A DNA stretch of 51,655 bases from positions 1 to 51,655 of the forward strand of contig CAMVFE010000013.1 of NCBI GenBank assembly GCA_947166705.1, in the 5' to 3' direction. The notes under the pieces are model-generated. The model was not told where the DNA came from. It worked only from the letters and a program-made list of their open reading frames with translations, and made no database searches. Shown here one piece after another: positions 16,018 through 27,269 of the stretch. The stretch's first letter is position 1. Every line of letters begins with the position of its first letter. Source of the stretch: an uncultured Clostridia bacterium (GTDB lineage: Bacteria > Bacillota > Clostridia > Christensenellales > Aristaeellaceae). The translations under genes were made by a program, and so were the position numbers.

Positions 16018-16608
16018 ATGTATAAGAAGCAGGTCAGGCTGCAAAAGATTCTCTGCCTGGCGCTCCTTGGCGTCAGCGCAATGATCTTTATCTATTCGCT
16101 GGGAATCATGACCGACCTGTATGACGCGCTGTACAGTACGATCCGCAGCGCGAAAAACCTGGATAAGTCCACGGTGACGGGCTCCCGGGTTTATTACGAC
16201 ATGCAGGATTTCAACAAGCTCTTCCTGAAGCTGTCCATCGGCATGATCCTGCTGTGCGCGACGCTGTTCGTCACCAATACCCACAGCCGCAGGAAGTATT
16301 ACATCGGCAACTACTGCTCCATCGCCCTGGTTTCGGCCGGCGGTATCGCGCTGACCGTCTGGGCGCACGGGCAGATCGAGGCCTTCAAAGCCCAGTTCCT
16401 GGCCATCAACTTTGAGGAGCTGGCGGAACACGCGGCCAAGCGGAAAACGCTTTATACGGAATCCACCTTCTGGTTTGATATCCACTATCTGGTCTTCGGG
16501 CTGCTGGTGGTCGGCATCATCCTGCTGATTGCCAACGCCGTCTGGAAACGCAAACTCATGAAAGACGAACAGGCCCTGATTGCGGGGGGAAAGGAGACGG
16601 TCGCATGA
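16018..16608 (+). CDS. Conserved-looking four-pass membrane protein (P1)
   Basis: I do not recognise a named family. The 196-residue protein starts MYKKQVRLQK and has four hydrophobic segments (about 11-30, 71-89, 98-118 and 155-175). An outside-facing loop of about 40 residues follows TM1 and another of about 35 residues follows TM3. TM2 ends in NTHSRRKYYIGNY, a basic turn. The start at 16018 is preferred over ATG 16006, which directly abuts AAAGG. The next gene overlaps its stop (ATGA). Its place between a binding protein and an ATPase suggests an accessory role in the transporter; this is inference. Confidence 0.82.
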   Translation: MYKKQVRLQKILCLALLGVSAMIFIYSLGIMTDLYDALYSTIRSAKNLDKSTVTGSRVYYDMQDFNKLFLKLSIGMILLCATLFVTNTHSRRKYYIGNYCSIALVSAGGIALTVWAHGQIEAFKAQFLAINFEELAEHAAKRKTLYTESTFWFDIHYLVFGLLVVGIILLIANAVWKRKLMKDEQALIAGGKETVA

Positions 16609-17102
16609 CGCAGGCCATGAACGATCGCGAAATCCGGACGGACCGGATGCGCTTTGTCAAGAACACTTCTTCATCCCGCCTCTGCTATCTGGCGATTCTG
16701 CTGAATGTTCTGTATTTCATTTCCATATATAAATCGGACGTCGGTTCCTGGTACTACCAGATCCTGGTAGGCGGGAGCATCGTATACAATCTGCTGTTCA
16801 TGCTGATGGCTTTCCTGGCTTCGGAGGGCGTCAAGAATTATCAGGCGAATTTCTCCTGGCTGCTGTATGCCCTTGGAATTCTCCAGGTGGCAAGGATCTT
16901 CATCCTGCCGATGCAGGCGCATCAGGCGGTCATTAAGATCGGCAGCGCGGAGACGGTGGTCATGCAGACGCCGCAGTTTATCCGCTGCGTCGTCTACCTG
17001 GCCGGCAGTGCGGCCTGCCTGATCGCGGCGGCCGTGATTAACCAGCGGAAAGCCGCCGCCCTCGCCCGGCATACCGGCATGATCGGGAAGGAGGCTGCGT
17101 AA
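16605..17102 (+). CDS. Four-pass membrane protein (P2)
   Basis: A 165-residue membrane protein of no family I can name. It has a cytoplasmic, charged N-terminus (to about residue 25), then hydrophobic segments at about 26-42, 52-72, 84-102 and 127-146, and a basic tail. The stretch DRMRFVKNTSSSRLCYLAI leads into TM1. It starts inside the stop of P1 (ATGA) and its own stop overlaps the ATPase start (TAATG), so the three products are translationally coupled and probably made in fixed ratio. I infer that it works with P1 and the ATPase. Confidence 0.82.
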   Translation: MTQAMNDREIRTDRMRFVKNTSSSRLCYLAILLNVLYFISIYKSDVGSWYYQILVGGSIVYNLLFMLMAFLASEGVKNYQANFSWLLYALGILQVARIFILPMQAHQAVIKIGSAETVVMQTPQFIRCVVYLAGSAACLIAAAVINQRKAAALARHTGMIGKEAA

Positions 17103-18166
17103 TGGCTGAACTGCAACTTCAGCATCTGGACAAAATTTATGACAACAACGTCCAGGCTGTTTTCGACTTCAACATGGATGTCAGGGACGGAGAGCTGATC
17201 GTGCTGGTCGGCCCCTCCGGATGCGGGAAATCCACTACGCTGCGGATGGTGGCCGGGCTGGAGGACATCTCTGCCGGCCATCTGCTGCTGGACGGAAAGG
17301 ATATCACCCAGACGCCCGCCAAGGACCGGGACATGGCCATGGTGTTCCAGAATTATGCCCTTTACGGCCATATGACCATCTATGAAAACATGGCGTTCTC
17401 CCTGACCCTGCGGAAGGAAGATCCCAATGTGATTCACAAGAAGGTGCTGGCCGCGGCGGAAATCCTGGGCCTGACCAGCCAGCTGAACAAGAAGCCCTCC
17501 CAGCTGTCCGGCGGACAGCGTCAGCGGGTGGCCATGGGCCGCAGCATCGTACGGAATCCGAAGGTTTTCCTGTTCGATGAGCCGCTGAGCAACCTGGACG
17601 CGAAGCTGCGCGGCGCAACCCGGCGTGAAATCCTGCTGCTCCATAAGCGGCTGAAGGCCACCATGCTCTACGTGACCCACGACCAGACTGAGGCGCTGAC
17701 GCTGGCGGATCGGATCGTCTGCATGAGCATGGGCCATGTGCAGCAGATCGGCACGCCGCTGGAGCTCTATGACCGTCCCGATAACACTTTCGTCGCCGGC
17801 TTCATCGGGCTGCCTCCCATGAATTTCTATCAGGGGATGGGCTTTGAGGACGGAATGCTGAAGGGGAACGGTTTCGAAGTCCCCCTGACGGATGAGGAAA
17901 AGGAAACGCTGAAGGATTATTACGGCCGGGAAATCATCCTGGGCATCCGGCCGGAGGATATCAGCGCCGACGGTCCCCTGCAGATCCGCGTCACCAACAA
18001 CGAGAATCTGGGCATGAATACCCTGGTGCACGGCTTTGTCGGCGACAGCGCCCACATCGTGGCCAAGCTCAGGGGATGGGCGGATTACCGCGCCGGCGAT
18101 ACGGCCGGGATGAAGTTCGGCCGCAAGCACTTTTTTGATAAGGATACCACCCTGGCGATCCGCTGA
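17102..18166 (+). CDS. ABC transporter ATP-binding protein, MsmX/UgpC type (first copy)
   Basis: A 354-residue ATPase of the carbohydrate-importer class. Walker A GPSGCGKST is at 37-45, the ABC signature LSGGQ at 135-139, and Walker B VFLFDEP at 155-161 with Glu160 catalytic. The switch histidine is in VTHDQTEA. A C-terminal regulatory (TOBE/OB-like) domain follows from about residue 240. The Q-loop region reads NYALYGHMTIYENM, with Gly where most relatives have Pro. It starts inside the stop of P2. It could energise the LplB/YtcP permease pair; whether it also serves P1 and P2 is unknown. Confidence 0.96.
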   Translation: MAELQLQHLDKIYDNNVQAVFDFNMDVRDGELIVLVGPSGCGKSTTLRMVAGLEDISAGHLLLDGKDITQTPAKDRDMAMVFQNYALYGHMTIYENMAFSLTLRKEDPNVIHKKVLAAAEILGLTSQLNKKPSQLSGGQRQRVAMGRSIVRNPKVFLFDEPLSNLDAKLRGATRREILLLHKRLKATMLYVTHDQTEALTLADRIVCMSMGHVQQIGTPLELYDRPDNTFVAGFIGLPPMNFYQGMGFEDGMLKGNGFEVPLTDEEKETLKDYYGREIILGIRPEDISADGPLQIRVTNNENLGMNTLVHGFVGDSAHIVAKLRGWADYRAGDTAGMKFGRKHFFDKDTTLAIR

Positions 18167-18247
18167 AGCAGGCCTGAATCCCGCGCCCTCCCGAATACGG
18201 CAGGGTGCCGGCGGAACCGATCATCGCGAATGGAAAGGTGAAGTGAC

Positions 18248-18811
18248 ATGGCAAAAGCTCCTTCGACAAAACCGGAATTTTTCCGTAAATGGATGGTAGC
18301 GCTGAAGCGGAAGCCTCAAATGATTGCCCTGGCGGTGCTGGCGGCTTCCTTCGTCTACTACAGCTTTAACCTGACGCAGATTTCCAATACCACCGCAAAG
18401 ATTTACGGGAACGGGATGGGCCTGGCGGAATTTGTCACCATGCTGATGAGCATGCTCGGGCTTCTGTGCTTCCTGAACGCCTTTCCGCACCGCAAAAAGA
18501 CGAATATCCCGATGCTGGTGCTGACGTTCCTGATGCTGGGAATCGTCTTCTTCTGCGATATCTATTACGGAAATCGGATCACGGACGCCCTGACCCGGGC
18601 GGAGAATCCCATCGTGCTGGACAGCACGAACACCTATATCGCCAATGCTCTGCGGGTCCTCAGGGTCCATCGGGTCCTGCTGGTGATCGCCGCGGCCCTG
18701 ACGGCGCTTCTGCCCGTTTACAGGACTCTGATCAAGCGGATCAACACCAGCGTCGAGGTGGAGGCCAACGAGGATATGGCAACCATCGATATCAGCGGCG
18801 AGGATGCCTGA
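18248..18811 (+). CDS. Four-pass membrane protein (P3)
   Basis: A 187-residue membrane protein with the same architecture as P1: four hydrophobic segments (about 26-43, 58-78, 86-103 and 136-156), an outside loop after TM1, a basic turn after TM2 (NAFPHRKKTN) and a long outside loop after TM3 (GNRITDALTRAENPIVLDST). The sequence similarity to P1 is weak by eye, so common descent is only suggested. It starts 81 bases after the first ATPase with GAAAGGTG upstream, and P4 begins 6 bases after its stop. Function unknown. Confidence 0.82.
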   Translation: MAKAPSTKPEFFRKWMVALKRKPQMIALAVLAASFVYYSFNLTQISNTTAKIYGNGMGLAEFVTMLMSMLGLLCFLNAFPHRKKTNIPMLVLTFLMLGIVFFCDIYYGNRITDALTRAENPIVLDSTNTYIANALRVLRVHRVLLVIAAALTALLPVYRTLIKRINTSVEVEANEDMATIDISGEDA

Positions 18812-18817
18812 CGGGCG

Positions 18818-19462
18818 ATGGGCAGAAAGGACGGAAGGATCACGCCGGATGAACCCCGGGACGCCGCGGACTACTATCGTCTGAACCGCCAGGCTGTGGA
18901 GGATCTGGTGAATGCGACGCCGGAGAACAGCCCGAAGGTTTCCGAAAAGGAGCTGCGCAAATACCGCTCCGGGCCGAAAATCCGCCTGAGGGACTGGATG
19001 AAGGTCGTCCTGGTCAAATGGTGGTTCGGCGGCGCGGTCTGCTTCTTCTTCTACTGGGGCCTGGGCCTGCTGGTCCCCAGCATGGAGAATATGCTGCTGA
19101 TCCTCGGCGCCGCGCTGGGAATGGTGACCAACCTGCTCACCAATAACGTGCTGCGGTTCTGGGCAAAGGTTCCCGGTGGAAACGACCGGTGGATGATGGT
19201 AACCCGGAGGGGCGCGCCGGGGCTGCTGCTGGATGTCCTCTACGGGTATGCCGTTCTCGCATGCGTCGTTGCATCCTACCAGGCGGTGAACCGGCTCCTG
19301 ATCGCCCTGACGGGCGCGGCCGCGGACAGCGTTCCCCTGGGCGTGGAACCGATCCTGTTCGGCGCGCTCGCGGCGGGATGGGATATCCTGTGGATCCGGG
19401 TTCGCCGGACCGCCGTGAAAATACTGGCGGACGCCAGATCAGGAAGACAGTCCGGAGGCTGA
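18818..19462 (+). CDS. Membrane protein with long cytoplasmic N-terminus (P4)
   Basis: A 214-residue protein that I cannot assign to a family. The first 65 residues are charged and soluble (MGRKDGRITPDEPRDAADYY, later SEKELRKYRSGPK). Then come hydrophobic segments at about 71-88, 91-110, 139-160 and 173-190 and a basic tail. The core contains WWFGGAVCFFFYWGLGLL and GMVTNLLTNNVLRFW. It begins 6 bases after P3, so P3 and P4 form a second coupled pair like P1 and P2. It is followed by GH105 and then the second ATPase. Confidence 0.82.
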   Translation: MGRKDGRITPDEPRDAADYYRLNRQAVEDLVNATPENSPKVSEKELRKYRSGPKIRLRDWMKVVLVKWWFGGAVCFFFYWGLGLLVPSMENMLLILGAALGMVTNLLTNNVLRFWAKVPGGNDRWMMVTRRGAPGLLLDVLYGYAVLACVVASYQAVNRLLIALTGAAADSVPLGVEPILFGALAAGWDILWIRVRRTAVKILADARSGRQSGG

Positions 19463-19472
19463 GGAGAGCGGA

Positions 19473-20603
19473 ATGCACGAGAAGATTGAGCAGTACATCC
19501 TGGAGCTGATCCGGCGCAGCACGCCCAGGCGTACCGCCTGGAATCTGGAAAAGGTCCGCGCCGGCCAGGATGTGGAGTGGAACTATATTGACGGATGCAT
19601 GCTGACCGCCCTGGCGGCCATGACGGAGATCACCGGGGACGAAAGGTACCTGGACTTCGTTGAGCAGGTGGCCGACAGCTTCGTCGGGGAGGACGGAACC
19701 ATCGATACCTTCCGGCCGGAGAAGCATGCCCTGGATGATTACAACGAAGGCCGCATCCTTTTCCCCCTGTATGCCCGCAGCGGGAAGGAAAAATACCGGA
19801 AAGCGGCGGAGTACCTGTACCGAAGCCTGATGGAGCAGCCCCGCACTTTTGAGGGAAACTTCTGGCATAAGCAGATCTATCCCGACCAGGTGTGGCTGGA
19901 CGGAACCTATATGGCCCTTCCCTTCCTGGTCACGTATGAGCGTACCTTCGGCCGGGGGGACATCCGGGACGCGATGGACCAGCTTCGGGTGGTCCGCCGG
20001 CGGATGCGGGATCCGGTAACCGGGCTGTACTATCATGGCTATGATGCCAGCCGGAAAGCCTTCTGGGCGGATCCCGTGACCGGGCTGAGCAGGAGCTTCT
20101 GGCTGCGCGCCATCGGATGGTATTCCCTGGCGCTGGCGGACCTGATCGGCCTGATTCCCGGGGACACGGAGGAATGGCGGGAACTGGCGGAAACGCTCCG
20201 CGAGCTGATGGAAAGCGTCTCCGCCTATGCCGATCCCGAAACCGGGATGTACTGGCAGGTCGTTGACCAGCCCGGGAGGGAAGGAAACTATCCCGAGACC
20301 AGCGGCAGCGCGATGATCGCCTGCGCCATGCTGAAGGGCGCGAGGCTCGGCGCGCTGGAAAGCCGCTTCCGGGATCTGGGACGCGGGACCTTTGAAGGGA
20401 TCCTGAATCATCACCTGAAGGTACGGGACGGAATGATCGGTCTGGACCATATCTGCCTCGTGGCCGGCCTGGGGCCGGAGAATAACCGCAGGCGGGACGG
20501 AACCTACGAATACTACATCTCCGAACCGGTGGTATCCGATGACGCGAAGGGCGCGGCGCCGTTTGTCCTTTGCTACACGGAGATCCGCCGGCTGGAGAAA
20601 TGA
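19473..20603 (+). CDS. Glycoside hydrolase family 105 unsaturated uronyl hydrolase
   Basis: A 376-residue (alpha/alpha)6-barrel enzyme of family GH105 (YteR type). It removes the 4,5-unsaturated galacturonosyl residue from the non-reducing end of pectin-lyase products, such as unsaturated rhamnogalacturonan disaccharide. Asp88 in HALDDYNEG and Asp143 in VWLDGTYMALPFL fall at the positions of the YteR catalytic pair. It has no signal peptide, so it acts on imported oligomers. The released uronate converts spontaneously to the KduI substrate, linking this operon to the one at 7057-10889. GAGGAGAG lies 7 bases before the ATG. Confidence 0.95.
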   Translation: MHEKIEQYILELIRRSTPRRTAWNLEKVRAGQDVEWNYIDGCMLTALAAMTEITGDERYLDFVEQVADSFVGEDGTIDTFRPEKHALDDYNEGRILFPLYARSGKEKYRKAAEYLYRSLMEQPRTFEGNFWHKQIYPDQVWLDGTYMALPFLVTYERTFGRGDIRDAMDQLRVVRRRMRDPVTGLYYHGYDASRKAFWADPVTGLSRSFWLRAIGWYSLALADLIGLIPGDTEEWRELAETLRELMESVSAYADPETGMYWQVVDQPGREGNYPETSGSAMIACAMLKGARLGALESRFRDLGRGTFEGILNHHLKVRDGMIGLDHICLVAGLGPENNRRRDGTYEYYISEPVVSDDAKGAAPFVLCYTEIRRLEK

Positions 20604-20630
20604 CAAAACCATGGAGGAGGCGCGGGCCTG

Positions 20631-21713
20631 ATGTTCATTGAACTGAAAAACGTCAACAAGATTTACCCCAACGGTTTCCACGCGGTGCATAACTTTAACC
20701 TGGAAATCGAAAAGGGCGAATTTGTCGTCTTTGTCGGTCCGTCCGGCTGCGGAAAATCCACGACGCTGCGGATGATCGCCGGGCTGGAGAACATTTCCAG
20801 CGGCGAATTCCTGATCAACGGGATCCGGGCCAATGAAAAAAGCCCCCGCGAGCGGGAGGTCGCCATGGTCTTTCAGAGCTACGCCCTGTATCCGCAGATG
20901 ACGGTTTTCGACAACATCGCCTTCGGGCTGACGCTGCAGGGCGTGGATGAGGACGTGATCGAGGAGCGGGTGAAGAAAACCGCGAAGATCCTCGGCCTGA
21001 CGGATTACCTGGACCGCCTGCCCCGGGCCCTTTCCGGCGGGCAGCGCCAGCGCGTCGCCATCGGCCGGGCGCTGATCCGGAAGGTGGGCATCTTCCTGAT
21101 GGATGAGCCGCTCTCCAACCTGGATGCCAAGCAGCGGGTGACCATGCGCTCCGAAATCGCCCAGATTCATCAGGAAACCGGCGCCACCACCATCTATGTC
21201 ACGCATGACCAGACGGAAGCCATGACGCTCGCAGACCGCATCGTAGTCATGAAGGCCGGCTACGTCATGCAGGTTGGCTCGCCCTACGATCTGTACTTTA
21301 ACCCGGAGAATGTTTTCGTGGCCGGCTTCATCGGCGAGCCTCCGATGAATTTTATCCGCGGCACGGTCCGCGGCGGCGCGATTCCCTTCGGGGACAATTC
21401 GCTGGACCTGAGCCTGAAGATGGGCTCCCGGGTCGGTGAATACGAAGGGAAGGAGATCATTCTCGGCTTCCGTCCGGAGCATGTTTCCCTCCTCCCTGTG
21501 GAGAAGGGCTACCGCATCGGCTGCCGCGTCGAGCTGACGGAGATGCTCGGGGACAACACGAATATCTATATCACCGCCGGCGACAGCCAGGCCATTCTGA
21601 AGGTGGACAGCCATGATACGCCTGAAACGGATATCGACTTCACCTTCCATGTTCCCCTTGAATCCGTCTACCTCTTTGACGCTGAAACGGAAAGCAGGAT
21701 CCACCTGGACTGA
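20631..21713 (+). CDS. ABC transporter ATP-binding protein, MsmX/UgpC type (second copy)
   Basis: A 360-residue carbohydrate-type importer ATPase. Walker A GPSGCGKST is at 36-44; ALSGGQRQR, IFLMDEP and VTHDQTEA follow in normal order, then a C-terminal regulatory domain from about residue 240. Its Q-loop region (QSYALYPQMTVFDNI) is the usual form, unlike the first copy, and the two proteins differ clearly along their length, so this is not a recent duplication. It ends the operon; a terminator lies 20 bases after its stop. Two ATPases for one permease pair raise the question of what the first copy energises. Confidence 0.96.
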   Translation: MFIELKNVNKIYPNGFHAVHNFNLEIEKGEFVVFVGPSGCGKSTTLRMIAGLENISSGEFLINGIRANEKSPREREVAMVFQSYALYPQMTVFDNIAFGLTLQGVDEDVIEERVKKTAKILGLTDYLDRLPRALSGGQRQRVAIGRALIRKVGIFLMDEPLSNLDAKQRVTMRSEIAQIHQETGATTIYVTHDQTEAMTLADRIVVMKAGYVMQVGSPYDLYFNPENVFVAGFIGEPPMNFIRGTVRGGAIPFGDNSLDLSLKMGSRVGEYEGKEIILGFRPEHVSLLPVEKGYRIGCRVELTEMLGDNTNIYITAGDSQAILKVDSHDTPETDIDFTFHVPLESVYLFDAETESRIHLD

Positions 21714-21731
21714 CGGAATCCTGTCTGCGAA

Positions 21732-21767
21732 GAATCCCCCGGCCGCGGCCGGGGGATTCTTCCTTTT
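21732..21767 (+). terminator. Intrinsic terminator of transport operon
   Basis: GAATCCCCCGGCC (21732-21744) pairs perfectly with GGCCGGGGGATTC (21747-21759), then TTCCTTTT follows. The A-rich left flank is weak, so it mainly serves the plus strand. Confidence 0.85.
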
Positions 21768-21808
21768 GCTTTTCGTTTTTGCTTTCCGTTTTCTGCTTTC
21801 CGTTTTCT
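21768..21808. repeat. 14-bp tandem repeat between convergent genes
   Basis: Two exact copies of GCTTTCCGTTTTCT (21781-21794 and 21795-21808) are preceded by a degenerate third copy at 21768-21780. They fill the gap between the terminator and the stop of the serine hydrolase. Confidence 0.85.
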
Positions 21809-21816
21809 GCGGGACC

Positions 21817-22980
21817 TTACCCCAGGTGGGCAAGCACAGCGTTCCGGACCCTGCGGGTCAGCGGGCCCGTGCCGGTATCCGCCACGTTCTGGTTCAGCAG
21901 CATCGTCATCTCCAGGTCCGGGAAATTGGCGAAGTAGGTTCCGAGCCATCCGTCCCAGCCGTATTCGCCCGTTCTGGCCAACCCGGGGACCTGCCCGGGA
22001 TTCTCGCACACGCGCATCAGCTTGCCGTACTGATAGCCTTCCAGGCCTCCCCAGCGCCATTTCAGGTCGATCTGGCTCCTTGTCATCCAGTCCACCGTCG
22101 CCCGGGAGAGGATTCGGTTTCCTTTGTACTCTCCCCCGTGAAGCAGCATCGCCGCGAAATGGCGGTAGTCGTCCAGCGTGGACACGAGCCCCGCTCCGCC
22201 GGATTCGAAGGCCGGCCTGCGGGAATAGTTCCCTACGTTCAGATGGCGGCAGGGGATGACGCGGATCCCTTCCGGGGATCTCTGCGCGCAGGTGACCAGC
22301 CTGGGAAGCTTCTCCTCCGGCAGCCAGAAGCCGGTGTCCTTCATCTCCAGGGGATCAAAAAACTCCTCCTGCAGGAAGTCCCCGAACCGCTTTCCGCTGG
22401 CCGCTTCCACCACGGCCCCGAGCACGTCCGCGCAGGTGGAGTAGCGGAAATTCGTCCCCGGCTGGAAGGCGAGCGGCAGCTTTCCGATTTCGTTCGCCAT
22501 CTCCAGCGTGGTGAGGCCCGGTTTGCCTTCATCCATGGCTTTCTGATTGGAGTCAAACAGTTCCGCCGCGTACCTTCCGGGCGCGTCCTCCATGGGATAG
22601 CACAACCCCGCGCACATGCCCATCAGATCCATCAGCTTGACGGAGCGCGCGGCCGGCGCCGTTTTCCCGTCCTCCGTCAGCACCTTCGGATCCGCGAAGC
22701 CCGGCAGATAGTTCTCCACAGGGTCGTTCATGTCGATCACCCCGCGCTCCGTCAGCAGGCACACCGCCGCGGACGTAATGGGCTTGGTCTGGCTGTAGAG
22801 GCGGAAGATGGTATCCCGGCTGATCTCCTTCCCCGTTCCCGGGTCCTTCCCGGCCTGCGTATAGCAAATCACCCGGTCGCGCTGCAGGATCATGGCGTTT
22901 GCGCAGGGAATCTCTCCCCGGTCGATTCCCTGCTCCAGCAGCTCCCTGACCTTTTGCTCCAGCTCTGCGTCTCTGGACAT
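21817..22980 (-). CDS. Serine hydrolase of the beta-lactamase/PBP-like family
   Basis: A 387-residue protein of the class C beta-lactamase-like (PF00144-type) serine hydrolases, which include esterases, peptidases and D-amino-acid amidases. The nucleophile motif SxxK is SQTK at 63-66, and the second motif begins with the Tyr of FRYSTCADVLG. There is no signal peptide, which argues against a periplasmic beta-lactamase or cell-wall enzyme and for an intracellular esterase; the substrate is unknown. GGGGAGG lies 6 bases before the ATG. It stands downstream of the ribosomal operon terminator on the same strand, with no clear promoter of its own. Confidence 0.9.
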   Translation of the reverse strand: MSRDAELEQKVRELLEQGIDRGEIPCANAMILQRDRVICYTQAGKDPGTGKEISRDTIFRLYSQTKPITSAAVCLLTERGVIDMNDPVENYLPGFADPKVLTEDGKTAPAARSVKLMDLMGMCAGLCYPMEDAPGRYAAELFDSNQKAMDEGKPGLTTLEMANEIGKLPLAFQPGTNFRYSTCADVLGAVVEAASGKRFGDFLQEEFFDPLEMKDTGFWLPEEKLPRLVTCAQRSPEGIRVIPCRHLNVGNYSRRPAFESGGAGLVSTLDDYRHFAAMLLHGGEYKGNRILSRATVDWMTRSQIDLKWRWGGLEGYQYGKLMRVCENPGQVPGLARTGEYGWDGWLGTYFANFPDLEMTMLLNQNVADTGTGPLTRRVRNAVLAHLG

Positions 22981-23054
22981 CCGTATCCTCCCCTTTCGGC
23001 GTTTCTCCGGTTCCGTATTCCTTTTCCCTTATCGGGATCTGCTTTCCAATACGA

Positions 23055-23087
23055 CAAAAACCCGGATCTGCTTTCATGCAGCCCGGG
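23055..23087 (-). terminator. Terminator of the S10-spc operon after rpmJ
   Basis: On the minus strand CCCGGGCTGC pairs with GCAGATCCGGG around a short loop (two bases bulged), and TTTTTG follows directly. It lies about 20 bases after the rpmJ stop. Confidence 0.8.
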
Positions 23088-23106
23088 AATTTGTTCAATG
23101 AAATCA

Positions 23107-23226
<120 letters not shown>

Positions 23227-23269
23227 TTACCTCCTTCATGGAATGCGCCCCGGCACCCGCCGGGACAGC

Positions 23270-23491
23270 TCAGTTTTTGCTGCGCCAGGTGATCCGGCCG
23301 CGGGTCAGATCATAGGGCGAAAGTTCAATCGTTACCTTATCCCCGGGATAAATCCGGATGAAATTCATCCGCATCTTTCCGGAGATATGCGCCAGAATCT
23401 GGTGGCCGTTCTGAAGCTCCACCTGAAACATGGCGTTGGGCAGGGCTTCAACAACCTTGCCTTCCATTTCGATCACGTCGCTCTTGGACAA
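23270..23491 (-). CDS. infA: Translation initiation factor IF-1
   Basis: A 73-residue OB-fold (S1-like) protein that binds the 30S A site during initiation. It begins [20 protein letters not shown] and contains the family core [12 protein letters not shown]. The length is standard. It lies 4 bases after the KOW-domain gene and 49 bases before rpmJ, the usual order in Clostridia. Confidence 0.98.
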   Translation of the reverse strand: MSKSDVIEMEGKVVEALPNAMFQVELQNGHQILAHISGKMRMNFIRIYPGDKVTIELSPYDLTRGRITWRSKN

Positions 23492-23495
23492 ATAT

Positions 23496-23794
23496 TCAGC
23501 CCTCCTCGCACAGCGAACGTTTCACCGCGAACCCGTTCTTTTCCAATGCTCTTCTCAGATCACTGTCCTGAACTTTTCCGCCTTCGGGACGGATCGTTTC
23601 TAAGTTTACCACAATTGGTTCCGCGTGTAAATGCTTCGTCTTCTTTTTTTTCGGGCGTGAAAGCGGATGGGCCAGGCCGTCCGCAATCAGCACGATTCCC
23701 TGTCCCCGGTTTTCCAGGATCAGGAAATACCTGCCTTTGTCACGCCCCTGGATGCTCCGGACAACGCGTCCCCTTTCGAATGAAAAAGGCTCCT

Positions 23795-23798
<4 letters not shown>
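23496..23798 (-). CDS. KOW-domain RNA-binding protein (L14e-like)
   Basis: A 100-residue protein with an N-terminal KOW motif ([19 protein letters not shown]) resembling archaeal/eukaryotic L14e. Such proteins are common between map and infA in Clostridia. A lysine-rich patch ([11 protein letters not shown]) near residue 50 suits RNA binding. The role is unproven; ribosome association is inferred from the fold and the position. The ATG at 23798 has GGAGGGGAG upstream and overlaps the stop of map by 4 bases. A longer in-frame start exists but would lie deep inside map. Confidence 0.9.
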
Positions 23799-26614
<2,816 letters not shown>

Positions 26615-26615
26615 G

Positions 26616-27059
26616 TCAGATCACCTCGGCTTTCCCACCAGCGGCCTCAATCTTTTCCTTCGCGCCGGCCGTAAATTTCTGGGCCTGCACGGTCAGCTTC
26701 TTCGTCAGATCGCCGTTGCCCAGAATCTTCACTCCGTCCAGGGTCTTCTTGATAATTCCGGCTTCCAGGAGCTTCTCAACCGTAACGGTATCGCCGTCGT
26801 TGAACTTCTCCTCCAGGCTTTCCACATTCACCTCGGCGAACTCGGTGCCGAAGATGTTGTTGAAGCCGCGCTTCGGAATACGGCGGTACAGGGGCATCTG
26901 GCCGCCCTCGAATCCGGGCCGCTTGCCGCCGCCGCTGCGGGCCTTCGCGCCCTTATGGCCTTTACCGGAGGTCTTTCCCAGACCGGAACCGGTACCGCGG
27001 CCCAGCCGCTTCTGCGCGGTCGTGGACCCTTCAGCGGGATGCAGTTCATGCAGTTTCAT
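26616..27059 (-). CDS. rplO: 50S ribosomal protein L15
   Basis: A 147-residue large-subunit assembly protein. Its glycine- and arginine-rich N-terminal extension, which winds through 23S rRNA, is evident ([20 protein letters not shown]), followed by the globular domain ([18 protein letters not shown]). It begins 14 bases after rpmD and its stop is one base from the secY start. Confidence 0.98.
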   Translation of the reverse strand: MKLHELHPAEGSTTAQKRLGRGTGSGLGKTSGKGHKGAKARSGGGKRPGFEGGQMPLYRRIPKRGFNNIFGTEFAEVNVESLEEKFNDGDTVTVEKLLEAGIIKKTLDGVKILGNGDLTKKLTVQAQKFTAGAKEKIEAAGGKAEVI

Positions 27060-27073
27060 GGGGTATTCCTCCT

Positions 27074-27256
27074 TTATTCGTCAACTTCCTCAACCTTCAC
27101 CATGTGCTTCACGGCGAAGATCTGGCCGCGGATCGCGGCATTGTCGGGCTGGGTAACCGTCTGGCCGACCTTGCGGAGGCCCAGGGCGGCAACCGTCGCC
27201 TTGTGCTTGGGAAGGCTGGCGATCGGAGACTTGACCAGAGTAATCTTCAGCTTCAT
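27074..27256 (-). CDS. rpmD: 50S ribosomal protein L30
   Basis: A 60-residue protein starting [20 protein letters not shown], the L30 ferredoxin-like fold. It contains the family core [19 protein letters not shown] and ends acidic (VEEVDE). The gap from rpsE is 13 bases. Confidence 0.97.
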   Translation of the reverse strand: MKLKITLVKSPIASLPKHKATVAALGLRKVGQTVTQPDNAAIRGQIFAVKHMVKVEEVDE

Positions 27257-27269
27257 CTCTTCGTCCTCC

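Noticed and set aside
20631..21713. Recent duplication of the MsmX-type ATPase gene
   Set aside because: The two ATPases differ throughout, including the Q-loop region and C-terminal domain, so they are separate lineages or an old duplication.
19137..21833. An 898-codon open frame on the minus strand
   Set aside because: It is antisense to P4, GH105 and the second ATPase, all of which have clear family motifs; a GC-rich third-position shadow.
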